Assembly: GCF_000427805.1 (NCBI RefSeq)
Contig: NZ_ATYS01000011.1
Span: 62,001-126,000, forward strand
Origin: Budvicia aquatica DSM 5075 = ATCC 35567
GTDB lineage: Bacteria > Pseudomonadota > Gammaproteobacteria > Enterobacterales > Enterobacteriaceae
Direction: 5' to 3'
DNA: 64,000 bases
Shown: piece by piece, positions 57,781-64,000 of the stretch
How positions within the stretch are numbered: the stretch's first letter is position 1
How the letters are laid out: every line of letters starts with the position of its first letter
Notes under the pieces: generated by a model
Told to the model about the DNA's origin: nothing
The model's database searches: none
Seen by the model: only the letters and a program-made list of their open reading frames with translations
Program-made: the position numbers and the translations under genes

Positions 57781-59508
57781 TCAATGAGCCAGCCCGTCCT
57801 CAAGACTATTACCGGCTATCGGAACGCGAATAATAATCCGGGTAAATTGCTCGGTTTCACTTTCAACGGTAATACCATACTCATAGCCATAGCGAGTTTT
57901 TATTCTACGATCGACCAGATTCATACCCAGTCCGTCGCCGTTTGGCCTTGGTTGATATAGGCCGGCGTTGTCTTCGACAATAAGTACCAGAACCTGTCGA
58001 CCAAGATCGGCCACATCATGATAGCCTTTAATAGTGATCCGCCCTTCCGTCAGCATTTGTGAAGTACCATGCTTAATGGCATTTTCAACAATAGGCTGAA
58101 GGGAGAATGCCGGTAATGATAAGGAAAGCAGGGCTTCGGAAATATCAATATCTACCGTCAAACGGTCGGAAAAGCGCGCCTTTTCAATCTCTAGATAAGC
58201 ATTAATATGTTCAAGCTCATCACTGAGGCTAACTTCATCATTACTGCGTTTTAGATTTTTACGAAAGAAGGTAGACAGCGACAAAACCAAACGTCTTGCA
58301 TGCCCGGGGTCTTTTCGAATCACTGCCGATAAAGTATTCAGCGCATTAAACAGAAAGTGGGGATTCACCTGAGCGTGCAATAACTTAATTTCCGACTGGG
58401 AGAGTAGCTGCTTTTGCTGATCCAGCGTACCGGTTAATATCTGAGCGGAAAGAAGATGAGCAATACCTTCTCCCAGCGTTCTATTTATTGAGGAAAATAA
58501 TCGGCTCTTAGGCTCATACAATTTGATAGTACCAATGACCATCTGTTCTTCACCGCGCAGCGGAATAACCAATGTTGAGCCTAATTTACAGTTAGGTGTA
58601 AGAGAGCAGGCGTAATCAACCTCGTTACCATCGGCATACACCACCCGATTATTCTCAATCGCATTGTGGGTGTGATGGGAAGTGATAGCGGCCCCCACCA
58701 AATGGTGATCGTCACCAATACCAATAAATGCCAGTAGCTTTTCCCGATCGGTAATAGCCACTGCGCCAACCCCGAGCTCCTCATACAGGATTTTGGCAAT
58801 TCTCATACTATTTTTCTGATTAAATCCCTGCCGCAGAACCCCTTCAGATCGGGCTGCTATTTGTAAGGCTTTAGCTGAAAAAGCGGTAGTATATTTTTCA
58901 AATATCGCCCGCCGGTCCAGCAGAATCCGCATAAACATAGCGGCTCCGATGGTATTGGCGATCATCATCGGTAAGGCAATATCATTGACCAAATGCAGCG
59001 CCTGTGAAAAAGGTCGAGCCACGATCAGGATAATCAACATCTGCAAGACTTCGGCTAACAACGTGATTGCCGCAACCATCAGCGGTTGAAACAGCAAGTC
59101 CATACGGTTACGGCGAACTAAATAACTATGCAAGAATCCGCCGATTAGACCTTCAGCAATGGTCGACAACATGCAGGCCGTTGCGGTCATACCGCCCATA
59201 GAGTAACGATGTAATCCCCCCGTCAGGCCAACAAAGAAGCCCACCGAAGGCCCGCCAAGAACCCCACCTAATACCGCCCCCATCGCCCGCGTATTGGCAA
59301 TAGAGTCATCAATTTGCAAACCAAAGTAGGTGCCCATAATGCAGAACATTGAGAAGGTGAAATAACACAATAGCTTGTGGGGAAGTCGAATCGTGACCTG
59401 CATCAGCGGAATAAACAGAGGCGTTTTACTTAACAGGTAGGCAATGACCAGATAGACACACATTTGTTGTAATAGTGAAAAAATGAGGTCAATCTGTTTG
59501 ATATCCAT
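57781..59508 (-). CDS. btsS: High-affinity pyruvate sensor histidine kinase BtsS
   Basis: LytS-type membrane kinase. It has 575 residues (E. coli BtsS/YehU 561). N-terminal 5TM-LYT domain (about 1-190; NTRAMGAVLGGVLGGPSVG), a GAF domain (about 215-350; VGAVAITDREKLLAFIGIGDDHHL), then His kinase with QVNPHFLFNALNTLSA and ATP-site IVENAIKHG, GDGLGMNLVDRRI. In E. coli BtsS phosphorylates BtsR to activate the pyruvate transporter btsT. No response regulator gene is adjacent here; a DedA gene follows instead. Confidence 0.94.
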   Translation of the reverse strand: MDIKQIDLIFSLLQQMCVYLVIAYLLSKTPLFIPLMQVTIRLPHKLLCYFTFSMFCIMGTYFGLQIDDSIANTRAMGAVLGGVLGGPSVGFFVGLTGGLHRYSMGGMTATACMLSTIAEGLIGGFLHSYLVRRNRMDLLFQPLMVAAITLLAEVLQMLIILIVARPFSQALHLVNDIALPMMIANTIGAAMFMRILLDRRAIFEKYTTAFSAKALQIAARSEGVLRQGFNQKNSMRIAKILYEELGVGAVAITDREKLLAFIGIGDDHHLVGAAITSHHTHNAIENNRVVYADGNEVDYACSLTPNCKLGSTLVIPLRGEEQMVIGTIKLYEPKSRLFSSINRTLGEGIAHLLSAQILTGTLDQQKQLLSQSEIKLLHAQVNPHFLFNALNTLSAVIRKDPGHARRLVLSLSTFFRKNLKRSNDEVSLSDELEHINAYLEIEKARFSDRLTVDIDISEALLSLSLPAFSLQPIVENAIKHGTSQMLTEGRITIKGYHDVADLGRQVLVLIVEDNAGLYQPRPNGDGLGMNLVDRRIKTRYGYEYGITVESETEQFTRIIIRVPIAGNSLEDGLAH

Positions 59509-59591
59509 AATGCTTATTTCTCGGGCGATGGCTTGAATTCGCCGCTATTTTAACACTAACTGGCGACTGAACAGCACCCTAAAATCAGGAT

Positions 59592-59691
59592 AAAAAAAAG
59601 CCAGCTCAAGGCTGGCTAAAATAAACACTGGAAGCAATGTGAGCAATGTCGTGCTTTCCTGAGGTGAGCATGAATGACCGCCCCTTGAAAA
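59592..59691 (-). ncRNA. ryhB: Iron-stress small RNA RyhB
   Basis: On the minus strand the region contains GAAAGCACGACATTGCTCAC followed by ATTGCTTCCAGT, the conserved core of enterobacterial RyhB, then the terminator AGCCAGC-CTTGA-GCTGGCT with eight T residues (59592-59617). A -10 TATTAT (59699-59704) and Fur box lie just upstream, placing the 5' end near 59691 (inferred) and the length near 100 nt (E. coli 90). RyhB, made when Fur is released under iron limitation, pairs with Hfq's help to mRNAs of iron-using proteins. Confidence 0.93.
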
Positions 59692-59696
59692 CATGT

Positions 59697-59716
59697 AAAT
59701 AATAATCATTATCAAT
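59697..59716 (-). promoter_or_regulatory. Fur box of the ryhB promoter
   Basis: Minus strand TTGATAATGATTATTATTT closely matches the Fur consensus GATAATGATAATCATTATC and overlaps the ryhB -10 region. Fe-Fur would block transcription when iron is plentiful. The remaining intergenic sequence up to 59909 shows no gene; it must hold the ybiI-like promoter. Confidence 0.85.
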
Positions 59717-59909
59717 AGGACCTGTAAAGCTCTTTTTGAACAAAAAATGAATAAAAAAATAAAAATTATATAACTTGTTATATTTCATTGTGTTAAATGG
59801 CTTTGTTGAGTAATTATTAACCATGTATATTGTAAGTTAATAGATTAACACCATAGTAAATAGATAAGCCTTACACTATTTACCGATCCAATCGCTAAGG
59901 AGCACGCTT

Positions 59910-60176
59910 ATGGCCAGTGGCTGGGCATCCGATGGTGCCGTGCAGGATCAAATCGACAGCACTATCTCTGATGCAGTCGAAAAAGCCAGATCTCAACTCA
60001 GTACGGGAGAAGGCACCATACATTGCCAGGAGTGCGGAGAAATAATCCCGGAAGCCAGAAGAAAAGCGTTACAGGGCATTCGATATTGTTTAGCCTGCCA
60101 GACTGAACTGGATAAGAAAAATATTCAGCAATCCGGCTATAACCGCAGAGGCAGTAAAGACAGTCAGTTACGTTAA
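59910..60176 (+). CDS. ybiI: DksA/TraR-family C4 zinc-finger protein (YbiI-like)
   Basis: An 88-residue protein, the same length as E. coli YbiI and sharing its start MASGWA and end YNRRGSKDSQLR. Zinc ligands CQEC and CLAC (four Cys). N-terminal helix about 8-30. The family binds the RNA polymerase secondary channel or zinc; YbiI itself has no proven function. Good ribosome-binding site (AAGGAG). 28 bp upstream of the next gene. Confidence 0.92.
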   Translation: MASGWASDGAVQDQIDSTISDAVEKARSQLSTGEGTIHCQECGEIIPEARRKALQGIRYCLACQTELDKKNIQQSGYNRRGSKDSQLR

Positions 60177-60204
60177 CTCGCCCGAAAGGATAAAAAATAT
60201 CAAT

Positions 60205-61161
60205 ATGACTCAGAAACCCTCACCTCAAAAAATCATTATAGATACCGACCCGGGCGTCGATGACGTCATTGCCCTATTAATCGCCATGGCAGATAAGGAG
60301 CTGTTAGATATCCTTGGTATCACGACGGTGGCAGGCAACGTAACCGTAGATAAAACCTCTCGTAATGCCCGCCTGGCCAGAGATTGGGCCGACAGGCCTG
60401 ATATTCCTGTTTATGCAGGAGCCTCTGAGCCTATTATGCGGGAGCCTATTTATGCGGCAGATATCCATGGTAATGAAGGTCTTAGCGGAATTAAGATCGA
60501 CACGCCTAAATATCCTCTGGCCGAAGGGCATGCGATCAACTTTATTATCGACACGTTATTAAAAGCCGAGCCTAACAGCGTTAGTATCGCCATGTTGGGT
60601 CCTCAGACCAATATGGCACTGGCCTTGAAGCTGGCTCCGGAAATCAAACTGGGAATCAAAGAAATCGTTCTGATGGGAGGATCCCATTTCAGCAGCGGTA
60701 ATATGAGCCCGGTGGCAGAATTTAATATTTTTGCCGATCCGGATGCGGCTAAAATTGTTATCCAAAGCGGTGTTCCCATCACCTATATTCCATTAGACGT
60801 CACAGGAAAAGTGCTGACCAGCAATAGCCGTATTAAAGCGATTACCGACCTCAAGAATAAAGCCGGTCAGATTGTTGTCGATATTCTTAAACAGTACATT
60901 ACCCATGATATGAAAGCCTATCATCTCAGTGGTGGTCCTATTCATGATGCCAACGTTATTGCTTACCTGCTCCGCCCTGACTTATACACCGGCAAGAAAG
61001 TTTATGTTGATGTTGACCATCGACCAGGTATATCTCAGGGCCAGACGCTGGTTGACTGGCGTAATAAGCTTAAACAAGCGGCTAATGTTAATTGGGTTTA
61101 CGATGCCAAAGACCAAGAGATTTTTGATTTATTTAACAGGCAACTGGGGTTGTTGAAATAG
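60205..61161 (+). CDS. Inosine-uridine-type ribonucleoside hydrolase
   Basis: A 318-residue nucleoside hydrolase that splits the N-glycosidic bond to free base plus ribose. Ca-binding motif DTDPGVDDVIALLIA (14-28), the MGGSHFSSGNMSPVAEFNIF substrate-loop region, and HDANVIAYLL with the catalytic/calcium residues at the C-terminal side. RihA, RihB and RihC cannot be told apart from sequence by eye. Shares orientation with the ybiI-like gene (28 bp), possibly co-transcribed. Confidence 0.9.
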   Translation: MTQKPSPQKIIIDTDPGVDDVIALLIAMADKELLDILGITTVAGNVTVDKTSRNARLARDWADRPDIPVYAGASEPIMREPIYAADIHGNEGLSGIKIDTPKYPLAEGHAINFIIDTLLKAEPNSVSIAMLGPQTNMALALKLAPEIKLGIKEIVLMGGSHFSSGNMSPVAEFNIFADPDAAKIVIQSGVPITYIPLDVTGKVLTSNSRIKAITDLKNKAGQIVVDILKQYITHDMKAYHLSGGPIHDANVIAYLLRPDLYTGKKVYVDVDHRPGISQGQTLVDWRNKLKQAANVNWVYDAKDQEIFDLFNRQLGLLK

Positions 61162-61171
61162 ATAACGTTGA

Positions 61172-61198
61172 TGCGATGGCCGGAATATGGCCATCGCA
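61172..61198. terminator. Hairpin between nucleoside hydrolase gene and the next convergent gene
   Basis: TGCGATGGCC-GGAATAT-GGCCATCGCA, perfect ten-base stem; lacks a T-run, so Rho-independent termination would be weak. Confidence 0.5.
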
Positions 61199-61214
61199 AT
61201 AATAGTCCGATGCT

Positions 61215-61946
61215 TTACAACGCAGGAACTAGTTCCCATGTGCCATAAGGATTGCTAAACAACGATTCCTCACCATAATCCACCCCCTGATATTCTCTTA
61301 AACGATAAATATCAGATTCGGCATCGACAGAAAATGTCTGTCCGGCTCTCAATTCAGGCGATTCAGTAAACTGATACCACGTAAATACCCTTAGTAGCTC
61401 AACGGCTTGCTGCTTATCATCAATGGTTGTAATAGCATCCCACAGACCTAAATTGTGCATTCCACATGAATAAACCTCATCTTGCCCGGTGATATAAACA
61501 ACTAAGGCCCGATGAGCAGAAAATTGGGCGAGGTTCTGACACATTTTAATCCATGCATCAGGGCTATGAGCCAGGCCAGCACTTTCGACCTTTACGCCAA
61601 GTCCGCCAGCTTTCAGTAACGCTTTAGCCGCCAGCATCGTCGCCTCGGCATCTTCACGTGAACCACCGTCGCTAATAAGATAGACCACTGACTGATGAGT
61701 GGCGATGGCCGCCATCTCAGCCGTATCAGACCAATGCCCGCCTGCGGCCTGAAATGCACCAATCATTTGAGGATCCCGATCGCAATAATCGAGCTCACAA
61801 GAGTATTCTGATGTGAGATTCATCAAAATACGACCGGCAAAAATATAGCCTGAATCGCAGTTCACGATACTCGTTATCAGTTCACTGCGATCTTTCCACG
61901 GTCCGGGGATACACAATATCATTTCCGGATTCTCATTCATTTCCAT
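61215..61946 (-). CDS. Conserved hypothetical protein (DUF4261-like)
   Basis: A 243-residue cytoplasmic protein, no signal or membrane segment. Opening 'MILCIPGPWKDRSELITSIV' and the central 'VVYLISDGGSREDAEATMLAA' plus 'GGLGVKVESAGLAHSPDAW' resemble DUF4261-type proteins I recall, but this is tentative. Function unknown. It ends with an acidic, aromatic tail. 24 bp before yhiN on the same strand, with yhiN upstream, so it may be the second gene of a yhiN transcript. Confidence 0.6.
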   Translation of the reverse strand: MEMNENPEMILCIPGPWKDRSELITSIVNCDSGYIFAGRILMNLTSEYSCELDYCDRDPQMIGAFQAAGGHWSDTAEMAAIATHQSVVYLISDGGSREDAEATMLAAKALLKAGGLGVKVESAGLAHSPDAWIKMCQNLAQFSAHRALVVYITGQDEVYSCGMHNLGLWDAITTIDDKQQAVELLRVFTWYQFTESPELRAGQTFSVDAESDIYRLREYQGVDYGEESLFSNPYGTWELVPAL

Positions 61947-61970
61947 ATCCTTATGTTTTAGAAAGTTACA

Positions 61971-63173
61971 TTATTTCGACTTACCAATCACCGCCTGAGC
62001 ACAGGCCCAGGCAGAACTCCATGCCCATTGGAAATTATACCCGCCCAGCCAGCCGGTCACATCCATGACCTCGCCAATAAAATAGAGCCCCGGTACCTGT
62101 GAAGACTCCATGGTCTTAGAGGACAGCGCCTTGGTATCAACACCACCCAGCGTCACTTCTGCTGTACGATAGCCTTCAGTTCCATTGGGCTGAATCTGCC
62201 ACTGCTGTAGAGTATCTATCAACTGTTGCTGCTGAGTCGCTGAAAGCTGTTTTAGCGTTAGCTCCGGGACTTTTCCCAGCGTCTGTAAACACTCAACTAA
62301 ACGTTTAGGAAGATGCTTAGCCAGGGTGTTCTTCAAACTCTGATTAGGATGAGATTCCCGCTCGGCATTTAAAAAATCATCAATATTCAGTTCGGGAAAC
62401 AGATTAATAGACACTGATTCGCCCGGCTGCCAGTAACTTGAAAGCTGTAGCACCGCAGGCCCCGACAGCCCTCGATGAGTAAACAGAAGGCTCTCTTTAA
62501 AGCTCATGCCCCCCTCTGTTGCAATGGTTACCGGAGCAGCAATGCCCGATAAAGTCTGTAATACTTCAAGCAGCGGTTTATGCAGCGTAAAAGGAACCAG
62601 GCCGGCACGCGTCGGTAAAACGGGCAGGCCAAACTGTTCGGCAATTTTATAACCAAAGGGCGTAGCCCCCAGCCCCGGCATAGACAAGCCACCACTGGCA
62701 ACCACTAAAGATTTAGCCTGAATCTCAGCACCGGCAAGTTTAATCAAAAAGCCTTCGTCATTGCCTTCAACCGCAAGAATTTCGCTGCGCATACGCAAAC
62801 GAACATTACCGTCATCGCACTCCTTGAGCAGCAAATCGACAATCTCTTCCGCTGAGTTATCGCAGAATAATTGCCCAAGCGCTTTCTCGTGATAAGGAAT
62901 ACCGTGACGGTTAACCAACTCGATAAAATCCCATTGGGTATAACGGGCAAGCGCTGATTTACAGAAATGAGGGTTATTAGAAAGGTAAGCCGCTGGCTCA
63001 GCGTACATATTAGTAAAATTACAACGGCCGCCACCGGACATCAATATTTTGCGCCCCGGTTTTTTGCCGTTATCAAGAACTACAACGCTGCAACCAGCCT
63101 GCCCTGCTTGAGCAGCACAAAATAACCCTGCGGCACCTGCGCCAATAATGACCACATCGACTTGTTCTGACAC
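61971..63173 (-). CDS. yhiN: NAD(P)/FAD-dependent oxidoreductase YhiN (HI0933 family)
   Basis: A 400-residue flavoprotein-like protein, the same length as E. coli YhiN. N-terminal FAD fold VVIIGAGAAGLFCAAQAG, then KILMSGGGRCNFTNM (the family's RCN/T motif), and the C-terminal GLYFIGEVMDVTGWLGGYN and QWAWSSAWACAQ. Substrate unknown. Divergent from pitA as in E. coli. Confidence 0.93.
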   Translation of the reverse strand: MSEQVDVVIIGAGAAGLFCAAQAGQAGCSVVVLDNGKKPGRKILMSGGGRCNFTNMYAEPAAYLSNNPHFCKSALARYTQWDFIELVNRHGIPYHEKALGQLFCDNSAEEIVDLLLKECDDGNVRLRMRSEILAVEGNDEGFLIKLAGAEIQAKSLVVASGGLSMPGLGATPFGYKIAEQFGLPVLPTRAGLVPFTLHKPLLEVLQTLSGIAAPVTIATEGGMSFKESLLFTHRGLSGPAVLQLSSYWQPGESVSINLFPELNIDDFLNAERESHPNQSLKNTLAKHLPKRLVECLQTLGKVPELTLKQLSATQQQQLIDTLQQWQIQPNGTEGYRTAEVTLGGVDTKALSSKTMESSQVPGLYFIGEVMDVTGWLGGYNFQWAWSSAWACAQAVIGKSK

Positions 63174-63450
63174 AAAAACCTCTTATTGCACTGAGCGGCT
63201 AAATCATGAGTCGTTCTATTTCTGAGGCGGATTGTATTCGGCATCGCTTTTTATCGCCAGTACAACGATATTTATTATCATATTTAAATAGGCCAAAACA
63301 TTAGACTTATCATATAGAAAACATAACTTTACGAATCTTTAAGATTGCAGAGAACACCGCAAAATCAAAAAAAAGGTTAATTTTTCCTTTTCGGATGAGC
63401 TAATTGTGCTGATAATGCGCCGGTCACCTCCATTACTGACAGTAAGGTTT

Positions 63451-64000
63451 ATGCTTAATATATTTGCTGGACTAGAAATTCATACTGCCCTAATGCTGGG
63501 TCTCGCGTTATTGTTCGTTCTATTCTACGAGGCCATAAATGGCTTCCATGATACGGCTAACGCTGTCGCCACGGTTATTTACACCCGCGCTATGCGCGAA
63601 CAGCTGGCCGTTGTTATGGCTGGCGTGTTCAACTTCCTTGGAGTTTTGCTTGGTGGACTAAGTGTGGCTTATGCCATTGTGCACTTATTACCTACCGATT
63701 TATTGCTCAATATCAGTTCTACTCATGGCCTCGCCATGATGTTCTCTATTTTACTCGCTGCCATTATCTGGAACTTAGGTACATGGTATTTCGGTATTCC
63801 TGCATCTAGCTCACATACGTTGATCGGTGCGATTATCGGCGTTGGTTTAACTAATGCACTAGTCACTGATTCATCTGTGGTTGATGCATTAAATGTCCCA
63901 AAAATGATTCAAATTTTCCTGTCTCTGATCCTATCGCCACTAGTGGGATTAATCATTGCAGGTATTTTAATCTTTATACTGCGTCGTTGCTGGAGCGGTA
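63451..64000 (+). CDS. pitA: Low-affinity inorganic phosphate transporter PitA, 3'-truncated by window edge
   Basis: Metal-phosphate symporter of the inner membrane. The ATG at 63451 starts [14 protein letters not shown], matching E. coli PitA; 183 codons are visible of about 500. Seen: [21 protein letters not shown] (PHO-4 signature in pieces), [17 protein letters not shown], and [18 protein letters not shown] lies just upstream of the ATG. The gene runs off the right edge. The 277-bp gap with yhiN is AT-rich with no gene. Confidence 0.95.
   Translation, partial: MLNIFAGLEIHTALMLGLALLFVLFYEAINGFHDTANAVATVIYTRAMREQLAVVMAGVFNFLGVLLGGLSVAYAIVHLLPTDLLLNISSTHGLAMMFSILLAAIIWNLGTWYFGIPASSSHTLIGAIIGVGLTNALVTDSSVVDALNVPKMIQIFLSLILSPLVGLIIAGILIFILRRCWSG

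Noticed and set aside
59606-59824. 72-residue open frame on the minus strand
   Set aside because: It overlaps the RyhB RNA, its terminator and the Fur box; composition is low-complexity (Phe, Tyr, Asn), and the bases are explained by the small RNA.

Overview
The window is a chromosomal segment of a gammaproteobacterium of the order Enterobacterales. Most proteins align from memory almost end to end with Escherichia coli proteins (GlpD, GlpT, FtsE, Asd, NfuA, TatA, UbiE and others), and blocks such as ftsY-ftsE-ftsX-rpoH, tatABCD and ubiE-ubiJ-ubiB keep their enteric order. Gene order is otherwise mosaic compared with E. coli and HemB is of the non-cysteine type, so this is an enteric genus away from Escherichia. 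Budviciaceae or a similar lineage is my inference, not something the sequence proves. No prophage, CRISPR array, rRNA or tRNA was seen. Both ends cut genes: feoB lacks its 5' part and pitA its 3' part.

Layout. 1-5.6 kb: feoB-feoC, a small BhsA/McbA-type periplasmic protein, bioH and gntX (divergent), nfuA, and a secreted NlpC/P60 hydrolase. 5.6-9.7 kb: glycerol-3-phosphate genes glpE, glpG, glpR and glpD, all on the minus strand, with a near-perfect GlpR operator before glpD. 9.7-16.9 kb: an eight-gene accessory catabolic operon, comprising 3-oxo-tetronate kinase, decarboxylase and isomerase (otnK, otnC, otnI), a DeoR regulator, a beta-keto acid cleavage enzyme, a BASS transporter, a GlcG/HbpS-like protein and an Asp/Glu racemase-like protein with only one of the two catalytic cysteines. 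17-25 kb: rpoH, ftsXEY, rsmD, yhhL, yhhN, tusA, yhhQ (behind a preQ1-I-like leader) and dcrB. 25-32.4 kb: glpABC divergent from glpTQ, so most of the glp regulon lies within 27 kb.

32.5-38.7 kb: a secreted propeller-like protein, a transposase remnant, then a sigma-54-type cluster: a split UxaA-family hydro-lyase or sulfo-lyase pair, a KdgT-type permease and a PrpR-type enhancer-binding regulator. 38.8-50.7 kb: yigL, pldB, rhtB, asd, two little-known genes, fre, ubiD, pepE, rfaH, hemB and tatD. 50.7-57.1 kb: tatCBA, ubiB-ubiJ-ubiE and rmuC. 57-64 kb: a DedA protein, the pyruvate-sensing kinase btsS without an adjacent btsR, the iron-responsive small RNA RyhB with its Fur box, a ybiI-like zinc-finger gene, a nucleoside hydrolase, an unknown gene, yhiN and the start of pitA.

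The strongest candidates for undescribed biology are the otn/BKACE/BASS operon (a four-carbon acid pathway without its usual dehydrogenase) and the UxaA/KdgT/PrpR-like cluster. RyhB and the preQ1-like leader are RNA elements that protein annotation alone would miss.
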